Assembly (NCBI RefSeq): GCF_004297405.1
Contig: NZ_SCVC01000043.1
Span: forward strand, 70,415 to 134,414
Length of the DNA stretch: 64,000 nt
Direction: 5' to 3'
Source of the DNA: Reyranella sp.
GTDB taxonomy: Bacteria; Pseudomonadota; Alphaproteobacteria; Reyranellales; Reyranellaceae
Below are positions 35,206-43,505 of the stretch, piece by piece (the stretch's first letter is position 1; every line of letters begins with the position of its first letter). The notes under the pieces were generated by a model. That model made no database searches, was not told where the DNA came from, and saw nothing but the letters and a program-made list of their open reading frames with translations. The translations under genes were made by a program, and so were the position numbers.

Positions 35206-35234
35206 TTGACTCCTTCCGCGGCAGGCCTTATACC
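35206..35234 (+). promoter_or_regulatory. Promoter of the ffh-rpsP-rimM-trmD-rplS-leuC operon
   Basis: TTGACT, a 17-base spacer, then TATACC: a near-consensus housekeeping promoter. Transcription would begin near 35241, leaving a leader of about 108 bases before ffh. That leader holds a CCCCC/GGGGG hairpin (around 35272-35284) and a CGCG-AAGGTT-CGCG hairpin (35298-35311), whose role is unknown. Confidence 0.6.
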
Positions 35235-35348
35235 CCGGCCGCTCAATCGGTCGTGCCGATTTACAAGGTTCCCCCCTCAGGGGGAGCTCCGCTGATCCGC
35301 GAAGGTTCGCGCATCGGCGCGATACGTCTTTGAGCGAACAGGAGCGCG

Positions 35349-36752
35349 ATGTTCGAGGGTCTGAGTAAGCGTCTGGGCGATGTTTTCGACCGGCTGCGGG
35401 GGCGTGGAGCGCTCACCGAGGCCGACGTCGATGCGGCCCTGCGCGAGGTCCGCACCGCCCTGCTCGAAGCCGACGTGGCCCTGCCCGTCGTGCGCCAGTT
35501 CATCGACGAAGTCCGGCCCAAGGCGATCGGCGCCGACGTGATCCGCTCGGTCACGCCCGGCCAGATGGTGATCAAGATCGTCAACGATCACCTGGTCGAG
35601 ATGCTGGGCGGTACCGTCTCCGACCTCGATCTCGGCGCCGTGCCACCGGTCGTGATCCTGATGGTCGGCCTGCAGGGTTCGGGCAAGACCACCTCCTCCG
35701 CCAAGATCGCCTACCGTCTGAGCCAGGGCCCGCAAGGCATGGCGGCCGAGATGTTCACCGGCACCTTCGCCACGCGGCGCAAGGTCATGATGGCCTCGCT
35801 CGACACGCGCCGCCCGGCCGCGCAGCAGCAGCTCAAGATCCTGGGCGAGCAGACCGGCGTGCCGACGCTGCCGATCGTGCCGCTCGAAATGCCGCTCGCC
35901 ATCACGCGGCGCGCGCTCGAGACCGCCAAGCGCGAAGGCTTCGACGTCCTGATCCTCGACACCGCGGGCCGGCTCTCGATCGACGAAGAGCTGATGAAGG
36001 AGGTCGCCGACATCAGCGCCCTCTCCCAGCCCAAGGAGACGCTGCTCGTCGCCGACGCCATGACCGGCCAGGACGCCGTGAACGTCGCCAAGGCCTTCAA
36101 CGAGCGACTCGCCGTGACCGGCATCGTGCTGACCCGCGTCGACGGCGACGCCCGCGGCGGTGCGGCGCTCTCGATGCGCGCCGTCACCGGCCGCCCGGTC
36201 AAGCTGATCGGCGTCGGCGAAAAGTTCGACGCGCTGGAGCCGTTCCATCCCGACCGTATCGCCAGCCGTATCCTCGGCATGGGCGACATCGTCTCGCTGG
36301 TCGAACGCGCCGCCGAGACGATCGACAAGGAAGACGCCGAGAAGCTCGCGGCCAAGGTCCGCAAGGGTCAGTTCGATATGGACGACCTGCTGAACCAGCT
36401 CCGCCAGTTGCGCAAGATGGGTGGCCTGTCGGGACTGATGGGGATGCTGCCGGGCGCCATGCAGGCCAAGGCCGCCATGTCCAAGGCCAAGATCGACGAA
36501 GGCCAGCTCAAGCGCCAGGAAGCGATCATCCTGTCGATGACGCCCAAGGAACGTCGCAACCCCGACGTCATCCACGCCTCGCGCAAGAAGCGCATCGCCA
36601 AAGGCTCGGGCGTGCAGGTGCAGGAAGTCAACAAGCTGCTCAAGCAGCACGCCGACATGCTGAAGATGATGAAGCGCGTCAACAAGCTCGGCGACAAGGG
36701 ATTCATGCGCAGCCTCGGAGGCATGGGAGTGCCGCCGGGATTCCCGCGCTGA
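35349..36752 (+). CDS. ffh: Signal recognition particle protein Ffh
   Basis: A 467-residue SRP GTPase. The NG domain carries GLQGSGKTTSSAKIA, LILDTAGRLSIDEEL and LTRVDGDARGGAALS. The methionine-rich M domain (about 325-445) contains GMLPGAMQAKAAMSKAKI and binds SRP RNA and signal sequences. It works with FtsY (30902-32083). The SRP RNA gene is not seen in this window. AGGAGCGCG precedes the ATG. Confidence 0.97.
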   Translation: MFEGLSKRLGDVFDRLRGRGALTEADVDAALREVRTALLEADVALPVVRQFIDEVRPKAIGADVIRSVTPGQMVIKIVNDHLVEMLGGTVSDLDLGAVPPVVILMVGLQGSGKTTSSAKIAYRLSQGPQGMAAEMFTGTFATRRKVMMASLDTRRPAAQQQLKILGEQTGVPTLPIVPLEMPLAITRRALETAKREGFDVLILDTAGRLSIDEELMKEVADISALSQPKETLLVADAMTGQDAVNVAKAFNERLAVTGIVLTRVDGDARGGAALSMRAVTGRPVKLIGVGEKFDALEPFHPDRIASRILGMGDIVSLVERAAETIDKEDAEKLAAKVRKGQFDMDDLLNQLRQLRKMGGLSGLMGMLPGAMQAKAAMSKAKIDEGQLKRQEAIILSMTPKERRNPDVIHASRKKRIAKGSGVQVQEVNKLLKQHADMLKMMKRVNKLGDKGFMRSLGGMGVPPGFPR

Positions 36753-36809
36753 AGGTTCAGTGAACGCAACGTATCCGACGAATCGAAAGACAAAGAGAGG
36801 ACTTGAAGA

Positions 36810-37181
36810 ATGCTAGCAATCCGCATGACCCGGCACGGCACCAAGAAGCGGCCCTACTTCCACATCGTCGTGGCCGACTCGCGCAGCCCGCGCGATGGCC
36901 GCTTCATCGAGAAGGTCGGGACCTACAATCCGCTGCTGCCGCGCGAGCATGAGCAGCGCATCACGCTCGTCACCGAGCGGATCGCCCATTGGCTGAAGGT
37001 CGGCGCGCAGCCGTCCGACCGCGTCGCGAAGTTCCTGTCGCAGGCCGAGCTGATGGCGCCGCGCGAGCGTCGCGAGCAGACCAAGAAGAACCAGCCCCGC
37101 GCCAAGGCGCAGGAGCGCATGAAGGCTGAAGCCGCTGCTGCCGCAGCGCCGGCAGCCGAGGGTGAAGCCGCAGCGAGCTGA
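36810..37181 (+). CDS. rpsP: 30S ribosomal protein S16
   Basis: A 123-residue ribosomal protein. The N-terminal 80 residues (MTRHGTKKRPYFHIVVADSR, GRFIEKVGTYNP) are the S16 core. A Lys/Ala/Glu-rich tail of about 40 residues follows, as seen in several alphaproteobacteria. Position between ffh and rimM is conserved. AGAGAGGACTTGAAGA precedes the start. Confidence 0.97.
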   Translation: MLAIRMTRHGTKKRPYFHIVVADSRSPRDGRFIEKVGTYNPLLPREHEQRITLVTERIAHWLKVGAQPSDRVAKFLSQAELMAPRERREQTKKNQPRAKAQERMKAEAAAAAAPAAEGEAAAS

Positions 37182-37196
37182 TGAGCGCGTGCTCCG

Positions 37197-37730
37197 ATGA
37201 GTGAGGGGCGCGTCCTGCTGGGCGTGGTCGCGGCGCCACACGGTGTACGCGGCCTGGTGCGCATCAGGAGCTTCACCGAGGACCCGATGGCCATCGCCTC
37301 CTACGGCGAGCTGTCGGACGAGACGGGGAAGAAGTGGTACCGGGTCGAGGCTCTCAGCGCCGTCAAAGGCGCGGTGCTCGCCCGGATCGAGGGCGTAGCC
37401 GATCGAACGGCGGCCGAGGCAGTGCGGGGTTTGCGGCTCTATGTGGAGCGCGAGCGGCTGCCGGCGACGGGCGAGCGGGAGTGGTACGAGGCGGACCTAA
37501 TCGGTCTCGCCGCGATCGGCCGGGATGGCCGGGATTGGGGGAAGGTCATGGCCTTCCACGATTTCGGCGCCGGGCTGACGATGGAAGTGTCGGGAGGCAG
37601 CGCATCGAGGCAATCGGTGATGCTGCCCTTCACCGACGAGGCGGTGCCCGAGATCGACGTCCCGGGCGGCAAGATTGTGGTCGATCCACCGACAGGGGTC
37701 CTGCCGGGCGGGTCAGCGAAGGAGGCGTAA
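37197..37730 (+). CDS. rimM: Ribosome maturation factor RimM
   Basis: A 177-residue two-domain protein needed for 30S assembly, binding S19. The N-terminal domain begins RVLLGVVAAPHGVRGLVRIRSFTEDP; the PRC-barrel domain begins near EWYEADLIGLAAI and ends EIDVPGGKIVVDPPTGVLP. It sits 15 bases after rpsP and is followed at once by trmD, the usual order. Confidence 0.96.
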   Translation: MSEGRVLLGVVAAPHGVRGLVRIRSFTEDPMAIASYGELSDETGKKWYRVEALSAVKGAVLARIEGVADRTAAEAVRGLRLYVERERLPATGEREWYEADLIGLAAIGRDGRDWGKVMAFHDFGAGLTMEVSGGSASRQSVMLPFTDEAVPEIDVPGGKIVVDPPTGVLPGGSAKEA

Positions 37731-37736
37731 GGCAAC

Positions 37737-38456
37737 GTGTGGCGCGCAACGGCGCTGACGCTCTTTCCGGAGATGTTCCCGGGGCCATTGGGCGAGAGCC
37801 TGGCCGGACGGGCGCTGAAGGAAGGCGTATGGTCGCTGCAGGCGGTCGACATCAGGCGGTTCGCCAAGGATCGCCACGGCACGGTCGACGATGCGCCCTT
37901 CGGGGGCGGCGCCGGCATGGTGATGAAACCGGACGTGCTGTCGGCGGCGATCGAGGCGGTCGCCGAGCCGGGAGTGCCGAAGATCCTGCTTTCGCCGCGA
38001 GGCGCGCCATTCAGTCAGGCGCGCGGGCGGAAGCTGGCCGCGGGGCCGGGCGTGTTGATGGTGTGCGGGCGGTTCGAGGGCGTGGACGAGCGCGTCATCG
38101 AGGCCCATGCGCTGGAGGAGATTTCGGTCGGTGATTTCGTGCTTTCGGGCGGCGAGATCGCGGCCATGACGGTGATGGATTGCTGCGTACGGCTGCTGCC
38201 CGGGGTGATGGGCGAACCGGCGTCGGCAAGCGAGGAGAGTTTCGAGGACGGATTGTTGGAGTACCCGCACTACACCCGGCCCGCGACCTGGGCGGGCCCC
38301 GATGGAACCGAACGGCGTGTGCCGGAGGTTCTGGTCTCGGGGCACCACGGCAAGGTCGCCGACTGGCGGATGAAGCAGCGGGAAGAGATTACGCGGCGGC
38401 GCCGGCCCGATCTTTGGGCAGCGCGCCGGACCGCGTCGGGAAACGAAGAGAAGTGA
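37737..38456 (+). CDS. trmD: tRNA (guanine-37-N1)-methyltransferase
   Basis: A 239-residue SPOUT methyltransferase with a GTG start; GGAGG lies in the last codons of rimM. It methylates G37 of tRNAs to prevent frameshifting. Knot motifs are visible: VLMVCGRFEGVDERVIEA, VLSGGEIAAMTVMDCCVRLLPGV and ESFEDGLLEYPHYTRP. Length is normal. Confidence 0.97.
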   Translation: MWRATALTLFPEMFPGPLGESLAGRALKEGVWSLQAVDIRRFAKDRHGTVDDAPFGGGAGMVMKPDVLSAAIEAVAEPGVPKILLSPRGAPFSQARGRKLAAGPGVLMVCGRFEGVDERVIEAHALEEISVGDFVLSGGEIAAMTVMDCCVRLLPGVMGEPASASEESFEDGLLEYPHYTRPATWAGPDGTERRVPEVLVSGHHGKVADWRMKQREEITRRRRPDLWAARRTASGNEEK

Positions 38457-38463
38457 CGAAAGG

Positions 38464-38958
38464 ATGGATGCGATGAACATTCTCGATACGCTGGGCCAGG
38501 CCCAGATGGACAAGGTGGTCGCCGAGCGGCCGGTGCCGCGCTTCGAGCCGGGCGACACCCTCAAGGTGCACGTCAAGGTGCAGGAAGGTAACCGCGAGCG
38601 CATTCAGGTCTACGAAGGCCTGTGCATCGGCCGCAAGAACGACGGGATCAACTCCTCGTTCACCGTGCGCAAGATCAGCTTCGGCGAAGGCGTGGAGCGT
38701 GTGTTCCCGCTCTACAGCCCGGGCATCTGGGAAATCGAAGTCGTCCGCAAGGGCATCGTGCGCCGCGCCAAGCTCTACTACCTGCGCGACCTGCGTGGTA
38801 AGGCGAGCCGCATCGCCGAGGACGTCGAGGCCCAGCGCGAGCTGATCGCCGTTCAGGCCGAGGAGCAGGCGAAGCGTCCGCGTCGCGAGCGCCTCAAGAA
38901 GGAAAAGCCGAAGGCCGAGGGCAACGTTCGCGCCGCCAAGGGCGGCGGCAAGAAGTAG
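38464..38958 (+). CDS. rplS: 50S ribosomal protein L19
   Basis: A 164-residue protein. The first 115 residues match L19 (MDKVVAERPVPRFEPGDTLKVHVKVQEGNRERIQVYEG, SFTVRKISFGEGVERVFPLYSP). The C-terminal 50 residues are a basic extension (RRERLKKEKPKAEGN) found in some alphaproteobacteria. A second ATG nine bases downstream could serve as start. leuC follows after seven bases. Confidence 0.96.
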   Translation: MDAMNILDTLGQAQMDKVVAERPVPRFEPGDTLKVHVKVQEGNRERIQVYEGLCIGRKNDGINSSFTVRKISFGEGVERVFPLYSPGIWEIEVVRKGIVRRAKLYYLRDLRGKASRIAEDVEAQRELIAVQAEEQAKRPRRERLKKEKPKAEGNVRAAKGGGKK

Positions 38959-38965
38959 GTGCGCC

Positions 38966-40411
38966 ATGGCGTTCCGCAAGAAGGCGGCTACGCCGCCCGC
39001 TGAACCTCCGAAGCCGCGTACGCTCTTCGAGAAGATCTGGGATGCCCACGTCGTCCATCGTCAGGACGACGGCACCTGCGTGATCTACATCGACCGTCAC
39101 CTCGTGCACGAGGTGACCAGCCCGCAGGCCTTCGAGGGCCTGCGCATGGCCGGCCGTCCCGTCCGCCGGCCCGACGCCACCATCGCCGTGGCCGATCACA
39201 ACACGCCGACCACCGACTTCAGCCAGGGTATTGAAGACGAGGAGTCGCGCATCCAGGTCGAGACGCTCGAAAAGAACACGACCGAGTTCCACGTCCCCTA
39301 CTTCGGACTGAACGACCCGCGCCGCGGCATCGTGCACGTGATCGGCCCCGAGCAGGGCCTGACCCTGCCCGGCATGACGATCGTGTGCGGCGACAGCCAC
39401 ACCTCGACGCACGGCGCCTTCGGTGCGCTGGCCTTCGGCATCGGCACCTCCGAGGTCGAGCATGTGCTGGCGACGCAGACGCTGATCCAGAAGCCCGCCA
39501 AGAATATGCGCGTGGCGGTCGAGGGCAGCCTGCCGCTGGGCGTTACGCCAAAGGACGTGATCCTCGCCATCATCGGCAAGCTCGGCACCGCCGGCGGTAC
39601 CGGCTACGTGATCGAATATGCCGGCCGCGCCATCCGCGAGATGACGATGGAAGGCCGCATGACGGTCTGCAACATGTCGATCGAGGCAGGCGCGCGCGCC
39701 GGCCTGATCGCACCGGACGAGACCACCTTCAAGTATCTCACCGGCCGGCCCTATACGCCCAAGGGCGGAGCGTGGGATCTGGCGCTCAGCCAGTGGCGTC
39801 GCCTGCCGAGCGACAAGGCTGCGCACTTCGATACGCAGCTCGACCTCAACGGCTCGGACATTCCGCCGATGGTGACCTGGGGCACCAGCCCGCAGGATGC
39901 GCTGCCGATCACCGACGTGGTGCCGGATCCGGCCAATGCGCCGGACGAGAACCGCCGCGAGGCCTGGGCGCGCTCGCTCGCCTACATGGGCCTGACGCCC
40001 GGCATGAAGCTGGTCGACGTGCCGATCGATCGCGTTTTCATCGGCTCGTGCACCAACGGTCGCATCGAAGATCTGCGCGCCGCGGCGGAAATCGCCAAGG
40101 GCCGCAAGGTCGCGTCGAGCGTTTCGGCGATGATCGTCCCGGGCTCGGGTCTGGTGAAGGCCGAAGCCGAGAAGGAAGGTCTCGACAAGATCTTCATCGA
40201 AGCCGGCTTCGAGTGGCGCCTGCAGGGCTGCTCGATGTGCCTCGCCATGAACGCCGATCGCCTCGAACCCGGCCAGCGTTGCGCCTCGACCTCGAACCGC
40301 AACTTCGAAGGCCGCCAGGGCCGCGGTGGCCGCACGCATCTGGTGAGCCCGGCGATGGCTGTCGCTGCCGCGATCCGCGGCACGCTCGCCGACGTGAGAG
40401 ACTTCCAGTAA
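38966..40411 (+). CDS. leuC: 3-isopropylmalate dehydratase large subunit
   Basis: A 481-residue aconitase-family enzyme, large subunit of isopropylmalate isomerase in leucine synthesis. Iron-sulfur cysteines appear in IGSCTNGRIEDLRAA and GCSMCLAMN. CGDSHTSTHGAFGALAFGIGTSEVEHV is the family signature. The rplS-leuC junction and a strong terminator downstream show that leuC ends the ribosomal transcript. The partner leuD is 1.3 kb further on. Confidence 0.97.
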   Translation: MAFRKKAATPPAEPPKPRTLFEKIWDAHVVHRQDDGTCVIYIDRHLVHEVTSPQAFEGLRMAGRPVRRPDATIAVADHNTPTTDFSQGIEDEESRIQVETLEKNTTEFHVPYFGLNDPRRGIVHVIGPEQGLTLPGMTIVCGDSHTSTHGAFGALAFGIGTSEVEHVLATQTLIQKPAKNMRVAVEGSLPLGVTPKDVILAIIGKLGTAGGTGYVIEYAGRAIREMTMEGRMTVCNMSIEAGARAGLIAPDETTFKYLTGRPYTPKGGAWDLALSQWRRLPSDKAAHFDTQLDLNGSDIPPMVTWGTSPQDALPITDVVPDPANAPDENRREAWARSLAYMGLTPGMKLVDVPIDRVFIGSCTNGRIEDLRAAAEIAKGRKVASSVSAMIVPGSGLVKAEAEKEGLDKIFIEAGFEWRLQGCSMCLAMNADRLEPGQRCASTSNRNFEGRQGRGGRTHLVSPAMAVAAAIRGTLADVRDFQ

Positions 40412-40438
40412 GTCGTTTCACGCAGCGAGGTAATTTCG

Positions 40439-40472
40439 CGGGCGGTGCAGTGATGCACCGCCCGTTTTCTTT
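40439..40472 (+). terminator. Rho-independent terminator after leuC
   Basis: An 11-base-pair GC-rich stem (CGGGCGGTGCA paired with its complement) with a GTGA loop, followed by TTTTCTTT. It is 27 bases past the leuC stop and separates leuC from the RDD genes and leuD-leuB. Confidence 0.92.
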
Positions 40473-40536
40473 GTACACGGGCAGTGCTTCACGCCTTGTG
40501 GTAGAATTGTGTCGCAAAAATCGAGGGAGACTGCCA

Positions 40537-41028
40537 ATGGCCAGCGTTCCTGAGTCAGGTTCTGCCGCACCGCCGCCGCCCGTTTGGAATGCCCAACCCG
40601 CGGGGCAAAGCCAGGTCGCCTATGGCGGCTTCTGGATCCGTCTCGTGGCATACATCATCGATGCCATCGTGCTCAGCGTCGTCGTGGGCGTCATCGCCTC
40701 GATCATGGGCTTCAATATTTTCGACCCGGAAAGTGCCGCGAGCTTCGATCCGACCTTGAACCTGGTTTCGGTGGTCATCGGCTGGCTCTATTTCGCCCTC
40801 ATGGAGAGTTCCGAACGCGGCGCAACGCTCGGCAAGATGGCGCTCGGCCTGCGGGTGGTCTCCAACAGCGGTCAGCGCCTCAGCTTCCTGAACGCCACCG
40901 GCCGCTACTTCGCCAAGATCCTTTCAGCCATCATCCTGTGCATCGGCTTCATCATGATCGCCTTCACCGATCGCAAGCGGGGCCTGCACGACATGATCGC
41001 CGGGACCCTGGTCGTCAAATACCCCTAA
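40537..41028 (+). CDS. RDD-family membrane protein (first of a tandem pair)
   Basis: A 163-residue protein, ATG after GAGGGAGA. It has a Pro-rich cytosolic lead (ASVPESGSAAPPPPVWNAQ), then the RDD core: YGGFWIRLVAYIIDAIVLSVVVG (helix 1), a second helix near SVVIGWLYFALMES, and a third near SAIILCIGFIMIAFTDRKRGLHDMIAGT. RDD proteins are of unknown or transport function. A longer antisense-frame reading through leuC is rejected. The next gene is its paralogue. Confidence 0.87.
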   Translation: MASVPESGSAAPPPPVWNAQPAGQSQVAYGGFWIRLVAYIIDAIVLSVVVGVIASIMGFNIFDPESAASFDPTLNLVSVVIGWLYFALMESSERGATLGKMALGLRVVSNSGQRLSFLNATGRYFAKILSAIILCIGFIMIAFTDRKRGLHDMIAGTLVVKYP

Positions 41029-41056
41029 GCGTAAGCGCGATTTCTGGAAGGTCGAT

Positions 41057-41635
41057 ATGGCAAGCGTTCCAAGTACGGGCCCTGCGGCGCCACCACCGCC
41101 AGTCTGGGATGCCCGGCCGGTCGACCAGCACGTCCACTATGCGGGGTTCTGGATCAGAACCGTCGCCGCCCTCATCGACGGCATCATCCTGGGCGTCATC
41201 GCCCAGGTCGTCGGCTATTTCATCGTCGAGCCCAAAGCGTTACCGGCGCCGCCCAGCGCCCAGGACGCCCAGGCGCTCTACAACTACATCCAGGCAGCCG
41301 TGCAGGCGGCCGCCCCCGTTCAGCAGATCATCTTCTCGGCTGCTCTCTGCTGGGTCTATTTCGCCTTCCAGGAAGCCTCGGCAGCCCAGGCGACCCTCGG
41401 AAAGCGGGCGCTAGGCCTTCGTGTTTCGACAGTCGATGGCGGGCGCCTCGACCTCGCCAAGGCTACCTTGCGCACCTGGCCGATCTATCTTCCGAGCGCT
41501 GCCCTGCTTCTCGGCACCGGCGTGGCCTGGCTGGTCTATCTCGTTGCCCTCATTGCCTGCGTGGCAGTCGCCTTCTCGAGCCGCAAACAGGGCATCCATG
41601 ACCGGATGGCCGGGGCGATCGTTACCCGCCTCTAG
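41057..41635 (+). CDS. RDD-family membrane protein (second of a tandem pair)
   Basis: A 192-residue paralogue of the preceding gene: both start MASVP, share a PPPPVW segment and YxGFWIR. Three to four hydrophobic helices follow, with ATLGKRALGLRV and KQGIHDRMAGAIV as RDD hallmarks. It is 29 residues longer, mainly in the loop between the first two helices. Function unknown. Sits between leuC and leuD, 28 bases after its twin. Confidence 0.87.
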   Translation: MASVPSTGPAAPPPPVWDARPVDQHVHYAGFWIRTVAALIDGIILGVIAQVVGYFIVEPKALPAPPSAQDAQALYNYIQAAVQAAAPVQQIIFSAALCWVYFAFQEASAAQATLGKRALGLRVSTVDGGRLDLAKATLRTWPIYLPSAALLLGTGVAWLVYLVALIACVAVAFSSRKQGIHDRMAGAIVTRL

Positions 41636-41671
41636 GCTGCCGGACCTCCGTCAGACGCGACCCGCGGGCGC

Positions 41672-41700
41672 TTGACCCAAGGGGTGAAAGGCCGTTAATT
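41672..41700 (+). promoter_or_regulatory. Candidate promoter for leuD-leuB
   Basis: TTGACC, a 17-base spacer, then TTAATT. Start of transcription would be near 41707, about 17 bases before the leuD ATG, leaving room for the GAGGGAA ribosome site. It explains how leuD is expressed although leuC has its own terminator. Confidence 0.5.
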
Positions 41701-41723
41701 CCGGCCATTCGCGAGGGAAACCC

Positions 41724-42338
41724 ATGGAAAAGTTCACGACGCTGCGCGGCGTGGCAGCGCCGCTGCCGATGGTCAATGTCGACACCGACATGATCATTCC
41801 CAAGCAGTTCCTGAAAACCATCAAGCGCACCGGCCTGAAGGACGGGCTGTTCTACGAAATGCGCTGGACGGCCGACGGCCAGAAGAAGGACTTCGTCCTC
41901 GATCAGCCGGCCTATCAGAACGCCAAGATCCTCGTGTCCGGTCCCAACTTCGGCTGCGGCTCGAGCCGCGAGCACGCGCCCTGGGCGCTGCTCGACTTCG
42001 GCATCCGCTGCATCATCTCCGAAGATTTCGCCGACATCTTCTATAACAACTGCTTCAAGAACGGCATTCTGCCGATCAAGGTCTCCAAGGAGATCATCGC
42101 CAAGCTGATGGACGATGCGAGCCGTGGCTCCAACGCCGTCATCGAGGTCGACCTCGAGAAGCAGGAAATCAAGGGTCCCGACGGCGGCACCGTCCACTTC
42201 GATATCGATCCCTTCCGCAAGAAGTGCCTGATGGAAGGGCTCGACGATATCGGGCTGACGATGGAGAAGAAGTCGGAGATCGACGAATTCGAGCGCCGTC
42301 AGAGCGAAACCCAGCCCTGGCTGCACGGCGCCGCCTGA
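41724..42338 (+). CDS. leuD: 3-isopropylmalate dehydratase small subunit
   Basis: A 204-residue swivelling subunit that pairs with LeuC. NVDTDMIIPKQFLKTI and the substrate-binding FGCGSSREHAPWALLDFGIR are the LeuD signatures. It completes the isomerase step of leucine synthesis. leuB follows after 45 bases. Confidence 0.97.
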   Translation: MEKFTTLRGVAAPLPMVNVDTDMIIPKQFLKTIKRTGLKDGLFYEMRWTADGQKKDFVLDQPAYQNAKILVSGPNFGCGSSREHAPWALLDFGIRCIISEDFADIFYNNCFKNGILPIKVSKEIIAKLMDDASRGSNAVIEVDLEKQEIKGPDGGTVHFDIDPFRKKCLMEGLDDIGLTMEKKSEIDEFERRQSETQPWLHGAA

Positions 42339-42383
42339 GGCGGCGGCCCACCTTCCGACCACGACGAAAAGAGAAGCAAGACA

Positions 42384-43502
42384 ATGGCGTCAAATCGCAA
42401 TCTGCTCGTGCTGCCCGGTGACGGCATCGGCCCCGAAGTGATGAACGAAGTCCGCAAGATCATCGCGTGGATGGGCAAGAAGCGCGCGGTGGGTTTCGAC
42501 ATCACGGAAGACCTGGTCGGTGGCGCCGCCCTCGACAAGCACGGCGTGCCGCTTTCCGACGACGCCATGAAGACCGCCCTCGAAGCCGACGCCGTGCTGT
42601 TCGGTTCTGTCGGCGGGCCGAAGTGGGACAATGTCGAATTCGACAAGAAGCCCGAACGCGGCCTGCTGCGCCTGCGCAAGGAGATGGACCTCTTCGCCAA
42701 CCTGCGCCCGGCCAAGGTGTTCGACGCGCTGGTCGACGCCAGCTCGCTGAAGCCCGAGATCGTCAAGGGTCTCGACATCATGATCATCCGCGAGCTGACG
42801 GGTGGCGTCTATTTCGGCGAACCGCGAGGGCGCACGAAGCTCGCCAACGGCGACTTCGAGGCCTTCGACACGCAGCGCTACAATTCGAGCGAGATCCGCC
42901 GTGTCTGCGCCGTCGCCTTCGAGCTGGCGCGCAAGCGTAGCAACAAGGTCTGCTCCTCGGAGAAGGCCAACGTCATGCACACCGGCGTGCTGTGGCGCGA
43001 AGAAGCGACCAAGCTGCACAAGGAGAAGTACGCCGACGTGCAGTTGAGCCACATGTATGCCGACGCGCTCGCCATGCAGCTCCTGCGTTCGCCCAGCCAG
43101 TTCGACGTGATTGTGACCGACAATCTGTTCGGCGACATCCTGTCGGACGAAGCCTCGATGCTGACCGGCTCGCTGGGCCTCCTGCCCTCCGCTTCGCTCG
43201 GCGCCGCCGATGCGACCGGCCGGCGCAAGGCGATGTACGAGCCGATCCACGGCAGCGCCCCCGACATCGCCGGCAAGGGCCTGGCCAATCCGATCGCGCA
43301 GGCGCTCTCCTACGCCATGATGCTGCGATACTCCTTCGACCTCGACAAGGATGCAGACCTCGTCGAGAAGGCGATCGAGAACGTGCTGGCCGCAGGCTAC
43401 CGCACCGGCGATCTGCTCGTGGGCAAGACCGACGGCGTGAAGAAGGTCGGCACCCAGGAAATGGGCGACGCCATCATCAAGGAACTCGACCGGCTGGCTT
43501 AA
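42384..43502 (+). CDS. leuB: 3-isopropylmalate dehydrogenase
   Basis: A 372-residue NAD-dependent oxidative decarboxylase, third step of leucine synthesis. LVLPGDGIGPEVM at the start, RELTGGVYFGEPRG, the SEKANVMHTGVLWREEA substrate segment and NLFGDILSDEASMLTGSLGLLPSASLG are all present. It ends three bases before the convergent anti-sigma gene, with no visible terminator. Confidence 0.97.
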   Translation: MASNRNLLVLPGDGIGPEVMNEVRKIIAWMGKKRAVGFDITEDLVGGAALDKHGVPLSDDAMKTALEADAVLFGSVGGPKWDNVEFDKKPERGLLRLRKEMDLFANLRPAKVFDALVDASSLKPEIVKGLDIMIIRELTGGVYFGEPRGRTKLANGDFEAFDTQRYNSSEIRRVCAVAFELARKRSNKVCSSEKANVMHTGVLWREEATKLHKEKYADVQLSHMYADALAMQLLRSPSQFDVIVTDNLFGDILSDEASMLTGSLGLLPSASLGAADATGRRKAMYEPIHGSAPDIAGKGLANPIAQALSYAMMLRYSFDLDKDADLVEKAIENVLAAGYRTGDLLVGKTDGVKKVGTQEMGDAIIKELDRLA

Positions 43503-43505
43503 GAG

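Noticed and set aside
35235..35348. SRP RNA gene upstream of ffh
   Set aside because: The conserved SRP RNA core is not present; only short GC-rich hairpins are seen.
38881..38958. Basic tail of L19 as a frameshift or fusion artefact
   Set aside because: The extension is in frame, with normal codon use, and similar tails occur in other alphaproteobacteria.
39385..41028. A 547-codon frame reading through leuC into the first RDD gene
   Set aside because: The first 384 codons are an arginine-rich alternative frame of leuC and cross the leuC terminator. The RDD protein has its own start and GAGGGAG site.
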